Shown: positions 38,133 to 47,687 of the stretch, piece by piece | Numbering within the stretch: the stretch's first letter is position 1 | Layout: each line of letters starts with the position of its first letter | Assembly: GCA_958295815.1 (NCBI GenBank) | Contig: OY282374.1 | Span: 1,694,856 to 1,758,855 of the forward strand | Direction of reading: 5' to 3' | DNA: 64,000 nucleotides | Origin: Candidatus Poribacteria bacterium | GTDB taxonomy: Bacteria; Poribacteria; WGA-4E; WGA-3G | Position numbers and translations under genes: made by a program | The notes under the pieces: generated by a model | Seen by the model: only the letters and a program-made list of their open reading frames with translations | Told to the model about the DNA's origin: nothing | Database searches by the model: none

Positions 38133-39080
38133 TTAATTCGCCAACGCAAAAATAATCGGAATCTCAAGTCTTAAACTGATACCCTCTTGTCCGTCAGGGA
38201 AAGGCGGATAAGGCACAGCGTTACGTATAGCGGTCAGTGCGGCATTGTCGAGTGCTTTCGAGCCAGAAGAGGAAGTGACCTCCGGATTCCGAACCGTTCC
38301 ATCTTTGAAAATCGTAAACCGAATTGTGGCAGTGGCACCATCTTCAAGGCTGCGGACACGCGGCGGGAAACGTTGCACCTGCTTAATCCGATCCCGTACC
38401 GCTCTTAGATATTCATAAAACGACTGTTTAGTGTCTCCTAAATTGACTGAGGCGAGTTCAAGATTTCCAGCGTCATTGAATTCGGTCTGCGCAAGGTTGG
38501 TTCCCACATCCAGTCTTGAGACTAAACTTGTGCTTTCAAACTTCGGCACATCGAACTTTGGTGTTGTTGTAACAATGTTTGCTTGTTGTCGAGATGTACC
38601 AAGCAGATCTCTACCGATGCCAGCCGTGCTCAGAGCCATCATAGGACGTGTGGGTGCTTCGCTCGCAGGCAGTGTGAAAGTAGCATTACCCATCGGAATT
38701 TTAGCACTCGTCGTGACAGTCTGTCCTTGGGGGGCACGAATCTCAGAAAACTTTGGTTTTGTCGGTTTTCGTGCTGTACGGGGTGGCGTGCGACGTTTCG
38801 GCTGCGGTTTCGATGCCTCAAGGACAACACTTTCTACTTTGTCCTTGTTCATATCTAACACCGTTTTCCGAATAAAATAGATAGCCCCAAAGATAATCCC
38901 GATTACGTGTAGTCCGATTGCGAAACCACCTGCAATGCGGATCGCTATCCTTTTCCGCCTTTGAGCAGCCTCACGGTTCTGCCGCTGAATATCAGCCATG
39001 GTCATTGAGGCAGAGCGGACCTGCGACGGTTGACCCGTTTTTTCATTTTCTAATTTCTTTTTCTTCGTATTATTACTCAT
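38133..39080 (-). CDS. TonB family energy transducer
   Basis: A 315-residue protein: a cytoplasmic basic start, one membrane helix (about 46-70), a long Pro/Thr/Ser-rich periplasmic spacer with SKPQPKRRTPPRTARKPTKP, and a TonB C-terminal domain from about 220 (RFTIFKDGTVRNPEVTSSSG; AVPYPPFPDG). The ATG at 39080 is chosen because GGAGG lies about 12 bases upstream; the longer frame has no such site. It would pass proton-motive energy to outer-membrane receptors such as the one encoded at 41426-44296. No exbB or exbD is in the window. Confidence 0.9.
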   Translation of the reverse strand: MSNNTKKKKLENEKTGQPSQVRSASMTMADIQRQNREAAQRRKRIAIRIAGGFAIGLHVIGIIFGAIYFIRKTVLDMNKDKVESVVLEASKPQPKRRTPPRTARKPTKPKFSEIRAPQGQTVTTSAKIPMGNATFTLPASEAPTRPMMALSTAGIGRDLLGTSRQQANIVTTTPKFDVPKFESTSLVSRLDVGTNLAQTEFNDAGNLELASVNLGDTKQSFYEYLRAVRDRIKQVQRFPPRVRSLEDGATATIRFTIFKDGTVRNPEVTSSSGSKALDNAALTAIRNAVPYPPFPDGQEGISLRLEIPIIFALAN

Positions 39081-39155
39081 ATAAAATTTGACCCTCCTCA
39101 AGTTTATATCCGAGTCAATCTGGGATTCAGACAATTAACAGCATTCAACTACAAC

Positions 39156-39674
39156 TTAATCTTTATAACTCAGCAACTTATATCTGTTATTCTTAACAAC
39201 CACCGATCCGAGTATTTCCAATTCCCGTTTTTCGCCAGCTGCGTTCTGTAACGTCAAAACAGTTCCACGCAAAAGTTGGAATCCGTCATAAGTTTCCTTG
39301 GGTTGATTGAAGCGGATACCCACGAACTTCAAGTTAGCTCCTCCGTATTGAGCAATCCACTTTTTCATTCCGATATTACATTTTCTATTCAGATTTAACC
39401 AAGCAAATTCACCCGGAAAATTACTGGGTGGTCGACTCGCTGGAAACGCCGGCCAAATCCAATCAAAATACACCTCGCTTTCCACCCGTAACCGATTTAG
39501 CTCCTCAATATCTTCCCGATTAAGAGCGTCAACGACTGCCAGACCGAGTTGGTCTGGCGAGTCGAGACTATTTTTCCATACGGATTTTTCACAACCCATC
39601 AAGCTACTGTAGATCAGCAGCCCGATGAATAGTATATGGAATATATAAACAGTACGTTCACTAATTCTGTGCAC
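39156..39674 (-). CDS. small predicted lipoprotein, unknown
   Basis: A product of about 173 residues. After a short start it has a hydrophobic stretch (YIFHILFIGLLIYSSLMGC) ending in a lipobox, so it should be a lipid-anchored protein. The GTG at 39674 overlaps the stop region of the lipoprotein gene before it, so the start is tentative. The rest, with DALNREDIEELNRLRVESEVYF, looks like an alpha/beta NTF2-like domain. It has no known family that I can name. Confidence 0.65.
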   Translation of the reverse strand: MHRISERTVYIFHILFIGLLIYSSLMGCEKSVWKNSLDSPDQLGLAVVDALNREDIEELNRLRVESEVYFDWIWPAFPASRPPSNFPGEFAWLNLNRKCNIGMKKWIAQYGGANLKFVGIRFNQPKETYDGFQLLRGTVLTLQNAAGEKRELEILGSVVVKNNRYKLLSYKD

Positions 39675-41034
39675 TCGTCGTCCATCCGGTTGTCCAGTTA
39701 TTGGACGGGCTAACACCACCGATAAAGTTAACATTTTCAAAGAAACCATCGGCAGGTGGGGCTGCTGGAGACACCGCAGCAGCACCGGCACCAGGTGTGA
39801 AGTTAGGGGCACTCTTGTTGAACGGGTCTACCAAACCAGGATCCGTTTCTGTGTTACCATTCGAGGCAGCAAAATCGGCTTCGTCAAAACCGTCATCATC
39901 TTTCTCATCACCGAAATTGCCTTTTTTATTCGCAAAGAAGATACTGTTTTTTACAACCAGTTTACCGCTATCTGCTTGGGCATGGGTCGCTTCGTTGTTG
40001 ATATCGAGCCCGACTTTATTAAAGCCAGTGACAATGAAGTTGGCGAATGTCCCAGCGGCACCTTCACGAATCAGCATGCCGTTATCGCTTTCTGGACCAC
40101 TTGGGTCGCCGACGAGCGTCACATTATAGATCGTCGCAGCGGAACGTGGGGTCGCCTCGTTATCTTTACTGCTGTTATCAACTTCAAAGCCGTTATCGGC
40201 GTCATCACCATAGTGTTGTACGACGAGGAATTGTGCTTTACCTGTCCAACCATCCGTCCAGTCAAAGGAATCATCACGCGCACCAGTAACCATGACATAT
40301 TTAAGGTTCACCGTACCGCCGAACATCTCAACGCCGTCATCTTGGTTCATGTGGACTTGGACGTGCTCAACGATTGTACCCGATCCGACACCTTGGAAAG
40401 CGATACCGTTCAGCTCATTATCAGGACTAAATTCGATACCTGCGTATTCGACCCGGACGTAGCGCAGTACACCGCTGCTATCGGTAGGATCGTTTCCGCC
40501 AAACGCACCCGTATCACCTTCACCGAAAGTCACACCTTGGTTCGTCGGCGCGTTTCCGTTGATAATCAAACCGCCCCACTGTCCGCGGGCACGTGTGCCT
40601 TCAAAGGCATCACTCGACATAACAATCGGGGCACTTGAGGTGCCATTCGCCATAATTTTGGAACCTTGGGCGATAATGAGTGTGCCGTTCGTCGCTTGCT
40701 CACCAAAAATTTGAACACCTGAATCGATGGTTAACGTCGCGCCGCCTTCGACAAATACAGCACCCCGCAGGAGGTAATCGTACTCCGCTGTGAGCGTCTC
40801 ATCTGCATTCAGTCGACCTTCAAGCACGACCACTTGGCGACCATCAACATCAATAATGGTTCTACTGGTTGAGAGTTCATTTGCCGTTCCTTCGGTGTCT
40901 GTTTCTTCGTCGCTACCACAACCGACTAAAGCTAAGGCTAAACCGATTGCAGAGACCGCTACTAACTGGAACAGCCAATTTTGATACAAACCCTTCGTCC
41001 CTGTGGATGCCGGGGCTGACCCAATATTAAACAT
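39661..41034 (-). CDS. beta-helix lipoprotein linked to TonB-dependent receptor
   Basis: A 457-residue lipoprotein with lipobox ALVGC (C39). The body is a right-handed beta-helix of repeats such as RGAVFVEGGATLTIDSGVQIFG and WGGLIINGNAP, with acidic loops (GDDADNGFEVDNSSKDN) that may bind calcium. Similar lipoproteins are often encoded beside TonB-dependent receptors and are thought to be surface partners. Here the receptor gene lies upstream on the same strand, and a small lipoprotein and TonB follow. AAGGAG stands 11 bases before the ATG. The ligand is unknown. Confidence 0.85.
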   Translation of the reverse strand: MFNIGSAPASTGTKGLYQNWLFQLVAVSAIGLALALVGCGSDEETDTEGTANELSTSRTIIDVDGRQVVVLEGRLNADETLTAEYDYLLRGAVFVEGGATLTIDSGVQIFGEQATNGTLIIAQGSKIMANGTSSAPIVMSSDAFEGTRARGQWGGLIINGNAPTNQGVTFGEGDTGAFGGNDPTDSSGVLRYVRVEYAGIEFSPDNELNGIAFQGVGSGTIVEHVQVHMNQDDGVEMFGGTVNLKYVMVTGARDDSFDWTDGWTGKAQFLVVQHYGDDADNGFEVDNSSKDNEATPRSAATIYNVTLVGDPSGPESDNGMLIREGAAGTFANFIVTGFNKVGLDINNEATHAQADSGKLVVKNSIFFANKKGNFGDEKDDDGFDEADFAASNGNTETDPGLVDPFNKSAPNFTPGAGAAAVSPAAPPADGFFENVNFIGGVSPSNNWTTGWTTSAQN

Positions 41035-41214
41035 TAGCTAACTAAGCTCCTTTTTTGTTTGTTTTTGCCCAGCCGGTCAACCCGGAGGGCACATCGTCGC
41101 GACCCAACTTTATACTTTGCTTTATTATGAATCGCTATTGTTAATTTATCTTACTTTAAGGATACCGATAAATTGTTGCAGAAAAGTGACAATGTTATAT
41201 TTTTTTTGCGTGCT

Positions 41215-41412
41215 CTGTAGGAGGGATTTGTAATCCCGATCCCTGACTTCCCGACTCTTAACTTATAACCAACAACTTATAACTTATAACCCACATCCCT
41301 GTAGAAGAGATCACCGCATCCCGACTTGACTTCTTATCTTCTGTAGGAGGGATTTGTAATCCCGACCTCTGACTTCCCGACTCTTAACTTATAACCAACA
41401 ACTTATAACTTA
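41215..41412. repeat. two ~70-bp direct repeats containing GGGATTTGTAATCCC
   Basis: The stretch beginning CTGTAGGAGGGATTTGTAAT and running through the ACTTATAACCAACAACTTATAACTTA tail occurs at 41215-41288 and again at 41341-41412, with a diverged third unit (GTAGAAGAGATCACCGCATCCC) between. It lies in the gap between the receptor and the beta-helix lipoprotein genes. Confidence 0.85.
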
Positions 41413-41425
41413 AAACCAATAACCC

Positions 41426-44296
41426 CTACAAATCATAACTTACCCCAAACGAAAACGCTCTGCCCAACTTATACCGAACATAGGGTTCCTCTCCCTGCTT
41501 AAAATGAACGTCAGGATCAAGCAGATTTTTCGCCGAAATACTAATCTTGAAGTAATTCGCAACCACCCGACTAAAACTAACATCCAGTTGACCACGCGGT
41601 TGTTCATATACATCTGGCACGCCGTGGTTGCCTACCTCAGAGAGCCTGCGTCCGAAAATGTTATACGCAATCGCGCTTGTAATACCCCAGTTAGGAGCTT
41701 CATAGCCGACTGAGACGTTGACGATATACGGACACTGACCCTGTAAAGGACGCTCAGAGGAAGTCTGAATGCCTACATCGGGCAGAACCACTTGCGAAGA
41801 AATCAACGCTGCGTTCGTATTAACCGAAAAATTACGCAGCGCGTCTGTAAGAATACCTAAATTCTGACGGGCTTCTAACTCCAAACCGTAGTTGTTAGCC
41901 GCGTCAGCGTTTTCGTAGGTAATCCGAACTTCCGCCTGCGGTTGCACGATCTGTTCAATCGGTTTTTGGAACCGCTTATAGAATGCACTAATCGCTAAAA
42001 CACCACCAATCTGTGGAAAAGCCTCCCAACGGAAATCGAAATTATTGATTTGCGTTCGTTCCAATTCTGGATTTCCGAGTACCGTTCTGCCACCCACAAA
42101 ATCTGTAAATTCAAACGGCGCGAGTTCTCGGAAATCAGGTCGCGTGATCGTTCGAGATGCTGCAAGCCGCAAATTCATGCGTTCTGTTAGACGGTACGTC
42201 AAGTTCGCACCCGGTAGGAGATCAAGTGTGTCCAGATTTGCTACAATTGGTTTAGCCGCCACAGAGAATGGATCATAGGTGGTAACCTTTTGCGCTGAAG
42301 ATTCCAAGCGTCCCCCCGCCATAAACTGCCATTTCGCGCTTATCGGCATATCCAGCATCAGATAACCCGAGTAAATAGTATGGTCTGCCAGATAGTTATC
42401 TGTCGCACGTGTGGATTCACGCAATTCAAAAACACGTGGCGCAATGTTTTTAGTTTGGAAAAGTATTTCGGGTGGATCAGATAAATTTACAGTAGCATCT
42501 ATATTATCTGAAGGCAGAAATCTAAAGCGACGCGCATCAAATGTACGAGACCTGTCGCGTAGGAGTCCCCCAAATTTGAGTAGCCCTTCCGCACCGATCG
42601 GAACCTTCCAGTCAGCGCGTGCGTTGTACTCATCATCTTCAAGGTCGAAGAAGAATCTGCTGCCACTATGTGTAACATCTCGGAACGTATAGGTGCCATC
42701 ACCTCTATCTTCGTAGATGTTCTCGCGTGTGTCCGGTTCATCGCGAGATGCACGAGAGTAAGTGAGCCGCCACTCCATAGAAATATCAGGTGGATTGGCG
42801 GTTGCGACTACGTCCGATTCTTCCAATTCTTCCAATTCGGGTTCACCGAAATTGAAGTCGTGTGTACCGGCAAGCTGCCCGGAGAAAAGTTCACGTTCAA
42901 CATACCGCAGCCGGAAGCTTCGCAGGTCAGTATTTCTGTCAGCGTTAAATCCATCCCATGTCCGTGTTTCATCTTCGGCGGTATGTGTGAAGAGCGTTCT
43001 TATACTGAGTTGGTGCTGCGGTGAGAAGCGAAGGCTCGTGTTCAGCACACCACCCCAATCTACTTCATTGCCACTCCGTTCAACGTTATACGAGGTTACT
43101 GGCGAAAGCGTCTCGTTTAAGCCTATACGAAAGGCATTACGCACTTGGGTCCCGTAACTGTGACTATTACCATATGAGATGACACCTAAATAGCCAAACT
43201 CTTTACCAAAAAGTGTGTTGCTGTTACCCAAACTGAATTTGTAACTTTGATTGACGGGGATAACTTGTCGTACCGGAGACCAGACATTTGAAAATGACTG
43301 ACCGAACTCTTGAATCTGTTCAGGTGTGAATCCTAACGGTGTAAAACGACCACGTTCCCGAATCGGTAAATCTGCCGCACTATTCTCAACAATGCCGGGT
43401 AAGTCGCGTGAGCCATCATCAAAACCTAAAAAGTCGAGATTACCACCCGGATACGTCAAACCGTCTGCACCCGTTGTTTGAGTGTTGAAACCGCTCGACA
43501 TGGATAGCGACATCGTTAAGTCTTCGGGGAAGTCTTTGGTAAATACTTGAACGGAACCACCAGCGAAACCGCCGGGCTGATCGGGGGTGAATGTTTTGAC
43601 TGTCTGTAAACTCGCCAGAAGGCTTGCCGGAAAAATATCCATCGGCACAACCCGTCGATTCGGTTCTGGACTCGGAATCTCAACATTGTTAAGAAGGGTG
43701 TTGCTGTAGCGTTCTCCCAACCCACGGACAAATACATAACGACCGCCAACAATACTAACGCCTGTTACCCGTTTAATCGCGTCTCCTGCCGAAGATGCCG
43801 GAAGTCTACTAATCTCTTCGGTACTAATGCTGTCCTCAATTCGGGAACTCCGCATGCGTTGTTCAAGGAGACCTCGCTCACTCGACTGACTTAACTGTAC
43901 CGGCAACTTGATCGCATCAAGTTTAACTATTTGCGGAGCCATGCGTATTTGCAAGGGGAGTGGTGTTTCCAACGCGTTGACTTGAAAATCGGGGACCATG
44001 TATGTGTTATATAACGATGCAGTTGCTTGGATTTTGTAAGTGCCACTCGGCAATTCCAGTGAAAATGTCCCCGTTTCATCTGTTGTTACCCGAATCTGTG
44101 TATCAATAACCCGAACAGTTACGCCTGCCAGTGGCTCATCAGTTTCACTATCGACAACGATACCTGTTATTTTAACGACCTGTTGTGTTTGTTGGTCTGC
44201 AGCTCTCGTTTCCGCAAGTCCGAGTCCTATTCCGAGGAACAAAACCGACAAACCTATGCAGAAACGTTCCCAAAACGGTGGGATTTGGCAACCCAT
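41426..44296 (-). CDS. TonB-dependent outer-membrane receptor
   Basis: A receptor of about 956 residues: signal peptide (1-32, ending ETRA), a carboxypeptidase-regulatory-like beta-sandwich (41-125, ITGIVVDSETDEPLAGVTVRV), the plug (EEISRLPASSAGDAIKRVTGVSIVGG; FVRGLGERYSNTLLNNVEIP) and a beta-barrel to the end. The ATG at 44296 is preferred because AGAGG is well placed before it. The architecture resembles SusC-like or carbohydrate/peptide receptors more than classical siderophore receptors. It would be driven by the TonB protein encoded at 38133-39080. Confidence 0.92.
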   Translation of the reverse strand: MGCQIPPFWERFCIGLSVLFLGIGLGLAETRAADQQTQQVVKITGIVVDSETDEPLAGVTVRVIDTQIRVTTDETGTFSLELPSGTYKIQATASLYNTYMVPDFQVNALETPLPLQIRMAPQIVKLDAIKLPVQLSQSSERGLLEQRMRSSRIEDSISTEEISRLPASSAGDAIKRVTGVSIVGGRYVFVRGLGERYSNTLLNNVEIPSPEPNRRVVPMDIFPASLLASLQTVKTFTPDQPGGFAGGSVQVFTKDFPEDLTMSLSMSSGFNTQTTGADGLTYPGGNLDFLGFDDGSRDLPGIVENSAADLPIRERGRFTPLGFTPEQIQEFGQSFSNVWSPVRQVIPVNQSYKFSLGNSNTLFGKEFGYLGVISYGNSHSYGTQVRNAFRIGLNETLSPVTSYNVERSGNEVDWGGVLNTSLRFSPQHQLSIRTLFTHTAEDETRTWDGFNADRNTDLRSFRLRYVERELFSGQLAGTHDFNFGEPELEELEESDVVATANPPDISMEWRLTYSRASRDEPDTRENIYEDRGDGTYTFRDVTHSGSRFFFDLEDDEYNARADWKVPIGAEGLLKFGGLLRDRSRTFDARRFRFLPSDNIDATVNLSDPPEILFQTKNIAPRVFELRESTRATDNYLADHTIYSGYLMLDMPISAKWQFMAGGRLESSAQKVTTYDPFSVAAKPIVANLDTLDLLPGANLTYRLTERMNLRLAASRTITRPDFRELAPFEFTDFVGGRTVLGNPELERTQINNFDFRWEAFPQIGGVLAISAFYKRFQKPIEQIVQPQAEVRITYENADAANNYGLELEARQNLGILTDALRNFSVNTNAALISSQVVLPDVGIQTSSERPLQGQCPYIVNVSVGYEAPNWGITSAIAYNIFGRRLSEVGNHGVPDVYEQPRGQLDVSFSRVVANYFKISISAKNLLDPDVHFKQGEEPYVRYKLGRAFSFGVSYDL

Positions 44297-44564
44297 ATTT
44301 AGAAGTCCTCTCATTTTAATATTCTCAGTGCTCTCTAATGGTGAGAAAATTTTAATCTGCAAATGATACAAAAATGTGTTATTTTTTTGTTAAAAAATCA
44401 CAATAATTTTACAGTATATTTAATCCTTCCATATTTCCTGTGGGTGAGGGTCTAAGGTTGCCTTCTTTTCAACTCTTGTGGGAGGGGTTTCTAACCCCGA
44501 TTCTTTCACTACTCTTAACTTACAACCTATAACCCACCACCCATAACCCACCACCAATTACCCC

Positions 44565-44593
44565 TTGAATATTTCCATAGTAAGCCGTATACT
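44565..44593 (+). promoter_or_regulatory. putative promoter of the polyprenol/DAG kinase-like gene
   Basis: TTGAAT and TATACT with a 17-base spacer. Its position argues that translation starts at 44661 and not at the upstream in-frame ATG, which overlaps the promoter. Confidence 0.55.
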
Positions 44594-44660
44594 AATTAAA
44601 CTGAGCATCAGCGACATTCTATTCTTCGCAGATCTACACTTTGTAATGGAAGGCACCTAT

Positions 44661-45239
44661 ATGATAGCCGAGCTGCTTCGGAAAAGCATTCATTTAGCAG
44701 GACTTATCCTACCCGTTATCTATTTCTTTATCGATAAACCGACCATGTTAATTGGGGTCGGTATATTGACAGGAATAGCGGTTGCCGTGGAATTAGCGAA
44801 ATGGATTTCTCCACGTTTTAGTGATTTCTTTTTCAAAATCTTTTCCGTGATGCTCCGAAGTCATGAACGCAGTGGTGCCATGACAGGCGCAACCTATTAC
44901 ATCATCAGTACTTTCCTGTGCGTCCTTTTATTTGCTAAGACCCTCGCCATCGTTTGCATCTTTTTTATGGTCCTCGGAGATCTCGCAGCGGCGTTGGTAG
45001 GAAAAAAGTGGGGGAAAACGAAGCTTATTGGCAAGAAAAGCTTAGAAGGAAGTGCGGCGTGTTTCATCGTTTGTGCCATAATCGCTTTAGTCAAATTAAA
45101 CCCCGTTATCGGGATTATCGGCGCATTAGTCGCCACGGTCGTAGAAATGCTGCCATTCCCAGTCGACGATAACCTCACCGTCCCGTTGGTTTCTGGGGCA
45201 GTGATGCATTTTCTAATGCATGGTCCATTCAGTTTTTAG
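44661..45239 (+). CDS. diacylglycerol/polyprenol kinase family membrane protein (SEC59/DGK1/VTE5-like)
   Basis: A 192-residue membrane protein with about six hydrophobic segments, beginning MIAELLRKSIHLAGLILPVI. The family signature is visible as LGDLAAALVGKKWGKTKLIGKKSLEGSAA and PVDDNLTVPLVSG. Relatives phosphorylate dolichol, diacylglycerol or phytol using CTP. The start at 44661 is chosen for GGAAGG 7 bases upstream. Which lipid alcohol is used cannot be told from sequence. Confidence 0.85.
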   Translation: MIAELLRKSIHLAGLILPVIYFFIDKPTMLIGVGILTGIAVAVELAKWISPRFSDFFFKIFSVMLRSHERSGAMTGATYYIISTFLCVLLFAKTLAIVCIFFMVLGDLAAALVGKKWGKTKLIGKKSLEGSAACFIVCAIIALVKLNPVIGIIGALVATVVEMLPFPVDDNLTVPLVSGAVMHFLMHGPFSF

Positions 45240-45289
45240 CCGTATAGATGTTGTTCCTGTGGGAAAAAACGTTGGCGAGAAGTATCTTA

Positions 45290-45336
45290 TAATCTGCGTA
45301 ATCTGTGTAATCCGTGTAATCCGCGATTCAGACAAT
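45290..45336. repeat. AATCTGCG/GATTCAGACA dispersed element
   Basis: A run of AATCTGYG/AATCCGTG repeats ending in AATCCGCGATTCAGACAA. It stands directly upstream of the ABC ATPase gene. Other copies are near 18528, 23762, 29941, 38050, 39113, 56295, 62730 (reverse) and 62954. Confidence 0.8.
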
Positions 45337-45359
45337 GAATACCCATACTACTCAAATTT

Positions 45360-46478
45360 ATGGCAAATATCAAACTTGAAAATATAGAAAAACGTTTTGG
45401 CGATTTTGTCGCTGTCAAAGATTTTAACTTAGAAGTTCAGGACAAAGAATTTGTTGTTTTTCTCGGTCCCTCAGGTTGTGGCAAGACCACGACACTCCGT
45501 CTCATCGCCGGATTAGAGTACCCCGAAGAAGGCGATATTCTCATTGATGGAGAGCGGGTCAACGATCTTACCCCAGCTGACCGAGACATCGCTTTCGTTT
45601 TTCAATTCTACGCGCTCTATCCGCATCTCAGCGTTTATGATAACATCGCTTTTCCACTCAAAGCCGTGAAGGTATCAAAATCTGAGATCGACACCCAAGT
45701 TAAGCGGGTCGCCGAGATTTTACAAATAGCCAATATGCTGAACCGGAAACCGAGCATGCTCAGTGGTGGGGAGATGCAACGCGTTGCACTCGGACGCGCA
45801 ATGGTTCGCCAACCGAAAGTCTACCTCCTTGATGAACCGATGGCGAATTTAGATGCCAAAATCCGTGTTGATACCCGTGCCGAAATTAAACGACTCCAAC
45901 ACGAAATCGGGGCAACGACCATTTTTGTAACGCACGATCAGGTCGAAGCGATGTCCTTAGCCGACAGGATAGCCGTCATTCACCAAGGGGTCTTACAGCA
46001 AATCGGCACACCCTACGAAGTCTATAACAGACCAGAAAGCCTCTTTGTAGCCGGATTTATGGGGATGCCAACGATGAACCTCCTTGATGCTGAACTCACC
46101 GCACAGGGAGGTGAATCCGCTCTACGGCTTAGTCATACCGATGTTTACCTCCCGCTATCCCCTCAAAGACAGACGACTATCAGCACCGCTGCACAGAAGA
46201 ACGGCTTGGTTTTCGGGATTCGACCTGAACATATCACCGCCGTGAACCAACCCAGCGAGCGGAGCATTGCCGCCGATGTTCACCTTGTTGAGCCGCTTGG
46301 TGCCGTAAATATTTTGGACATCCGTCTCGGCACGCACTTAGAAACGCAAGAACCTGTCTTACTGCGCGTGAGAACCCATCCGACGTTCCATGTTACGGTA
46401 GGTGATACGATCTGGTTAAATTTCAATGAAACCGAGATACATCTCTTTGATCGGGAAACCGAGCGAGTCCTCTCGTAA
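45360..46478 (+). CDS. ABC transporter ATP-binding protein, MalK/UgpC type
   Basis: A 372-residue importer ATPase: Walker A GPSGCGKT (36-43), Q-loop glutamine in FQFYALYPH (Q82), signature LSGGE 134-138, Walker B LLDEP 156-160, switch histidine in FVTHDQVEA, then a C-terminal regulatory OB-fold region to 372. The Q-loop reads QFYALYPH where QNYALYPH is usual. It is a full-length paralogue of the truncated gene at the window start. No ribosome binding site is visible before the ATG. The solute is unknown and no permease lies near. Confidence 0.95.
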   Translation: MANIKLENIEKRFGDFVAVKDFNLEVQDKEFVVFLGPSGCGKTTTLRLIAGLEYPEEGDILIDGERVNDLTPADRDIAFVFQFYALYPHLSVYDNIAFPLKAVKVSKSEIDTQVKRVAEILQIANMLNRKPSMLSGGEMQRVALGRAMVRQPKVYLLDEPMANLDAKIRVDTRAEIKRLQHEIGATTIFVTHDQVEAMSLADRIAVIHQGVLQQIGTPYEVYNRPESLFVAGFMGMPTMNLLDAELTAQGGESALRLSHTDVYLPLSPQRQTTISTAAQKNGLVFGIRPEHITAVNQPSERSIAADVHLVEPLGAVNILDIRLGTHLETQEPVLLRVRTHPTFHVTVGDTIWLNFNETEIHLFDRETERVLS

Positions 46479-46520
46479 CGTGAAATACGATAATATAAAA
46501 TTCAGATGGAGGAGAAAGAA

Positions 46521-47336
46521 ATGGAAGGAGAAGGGACAAAAATTCCCTGTCGCTTAGCAGCATTTGATTTGGATGGGACGCTGCTGAATAGTGAACACAC
46601 ATTACCATCCACAAACCGAGACGCACTTCGAGCCCTCGCAGCCAACGATATTCTCGTCGTCTTAGTATCTGGAAGGATGCACCGTTCTATGCAACCCATT
46701 AGCGACGAGATCGGCTTAGAGAACCCTATTATTTCATATAACGGCGGGATGGTCCAGCATCCTATAACCCGTGAAGTCTATCATCACACACCAGTGCCAG
46801 CAGATTATGCCATGGCAGTCGTTGACGTATGTACGCAACGCAAGCTACATCTCAATTTCTGTTTGAACGATGAACTCTATGTGGCTGAACGGAACGCGTG
46901 GAGTGATCTTTACGAAGAACGGACAGGGGTTCCAGCGACAGCGGTCGGAAACTTACGTGAGTTGGCAGGTGAAACGCCTACGAAAATGCTTGTTATTCAC
47001 ACACCCGAAGAATTGCCGTCGCTCTTAAGCGATTTTCAGACAGATTACACAGGAAAACTTTACGTCACACAGACCCAAGCAGAATATATAGAATTTATGA
47101 ATCCAGAAGTTACCAAGGGACGGGCTTTATCAGCACTTGCGAAAAATTTTGACATCCCAATGGATACGGTAGTTGCTTTTGGGGATAGCTACAATGACGA
47201 AAGTTTACTCAGAACTGCTGGTTTTGGCATAGCGATGGCAAACGGAGTCCCACCAATTCATGCCTGCGCGGATTATATCACCGGCACGAACGACGAGAGT
47301 GGAGTTGCAAAGGCCATCTGGGAATTGATACTCTGA
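46521..47336 (+). CDS. HAD superfamily hydrolase, Cof type (IIB)
   Basis: A 271-residue phosphatase with the HAD motifs FDLDGTLLNS (motif I), VLVSGRM (motif II), a lysine in TKGRAL (motif III) and GDSYNDESLL (motif IV), and a type IIB cap. The ATG at 46521 has GGAGGAG just before it; an earlier ATG at 46506 lacks a site. Members dephosphorylate sugar phosphates, nucleotides or cofactors such as pyridoxal phosphate. It follows the ABC gene by 42 bases. Confidence 0.92.
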   Translation: MEGEGTKIPCRLAAFDLDGTLLNSEHTLPSTNRDALRALAANDILVVLVSGRMHRSMQPISDEIGLENPIISYNGGMVQHPITREVYHHTPVPADYAMAVVDVCTQRKLHLNFCLNDELYVAERNAWSDLYEERTGVPATAVGNLRELAGETPTKMLVIHTPEELPSLLSDFQTDYTGKLYVTQTQAEYIEFMNPEVTKGRALSALAKNFDIPMDTVVAFGDSYNDESLLRTAGFGIAMANGVPPIHACADYITGTNDESGVAKAIWELIL

Positions 47337-47403
47337 TACAGTTGAACAAGCGCAATTTCCTGCCGACGCGCGGTTTGAACGCGCAAATCTTCTAAACAAA
47401 AAG

Positions 47404-47676
47404 TTATCGATTCATACTCACGTCGTGCGCTTTCTTGTAAGGAAAATCTGCGACGAGGACGTAGGAGTTGCCTTCGGGTTTCAGCGAGATCTGTACAGAG
47501 TCCATCGAAAACTCAAAATACTTTGCTAAGACCTCTATCAATTCATGATGTAACCTGGTAACGACGCGATCATCCACATCGAACCTATCTTGTGTGATGA
47601 CAAGCTTCAGGCGCTGTTTAGCTATACTGCTTGATTTTGGCTTGCGCCCAAATAATTGTCTAATGCTTATACTCAT
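47404..47676 (-). CDS. minE: cell division topological specificity factor MinE
   Basis: A 90-residue MinE. The N-terminal SISIRQLFGRKPKSSSIAKQRLKLVI has the membrane-targeting and MinD-releasing segment, and the C-terminal ISLKPEGNSYVLVADFP fits the topological domain. The start at 47676 has AAGGAG before it. It ends the reverse-strand minC-minD-minE operon; its start is 11 bases after the minD stop. MinE drives pole-to-pole oscillation of MinD so that division occurs at mid-cell. Confidence 0.93.
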   Translation of the reverse strand: MSISIRQLFGRKPKSSSIAKQRLKLVITQDRFDVDDRVVTRLHHELIEVLAKYFEFSMDSVQISLKPEGNSYVLVADFPYKKAHDVSMNR

Positions 47677-47687
47677 ATGTTCACTCC

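Noticed and set aside
47340-47395. GCGCG-GTTTGAA-CGCGC as a terminator between the HAD gene and minE
   Set aside because: Only a 5-bp stem and no T-run on either side.
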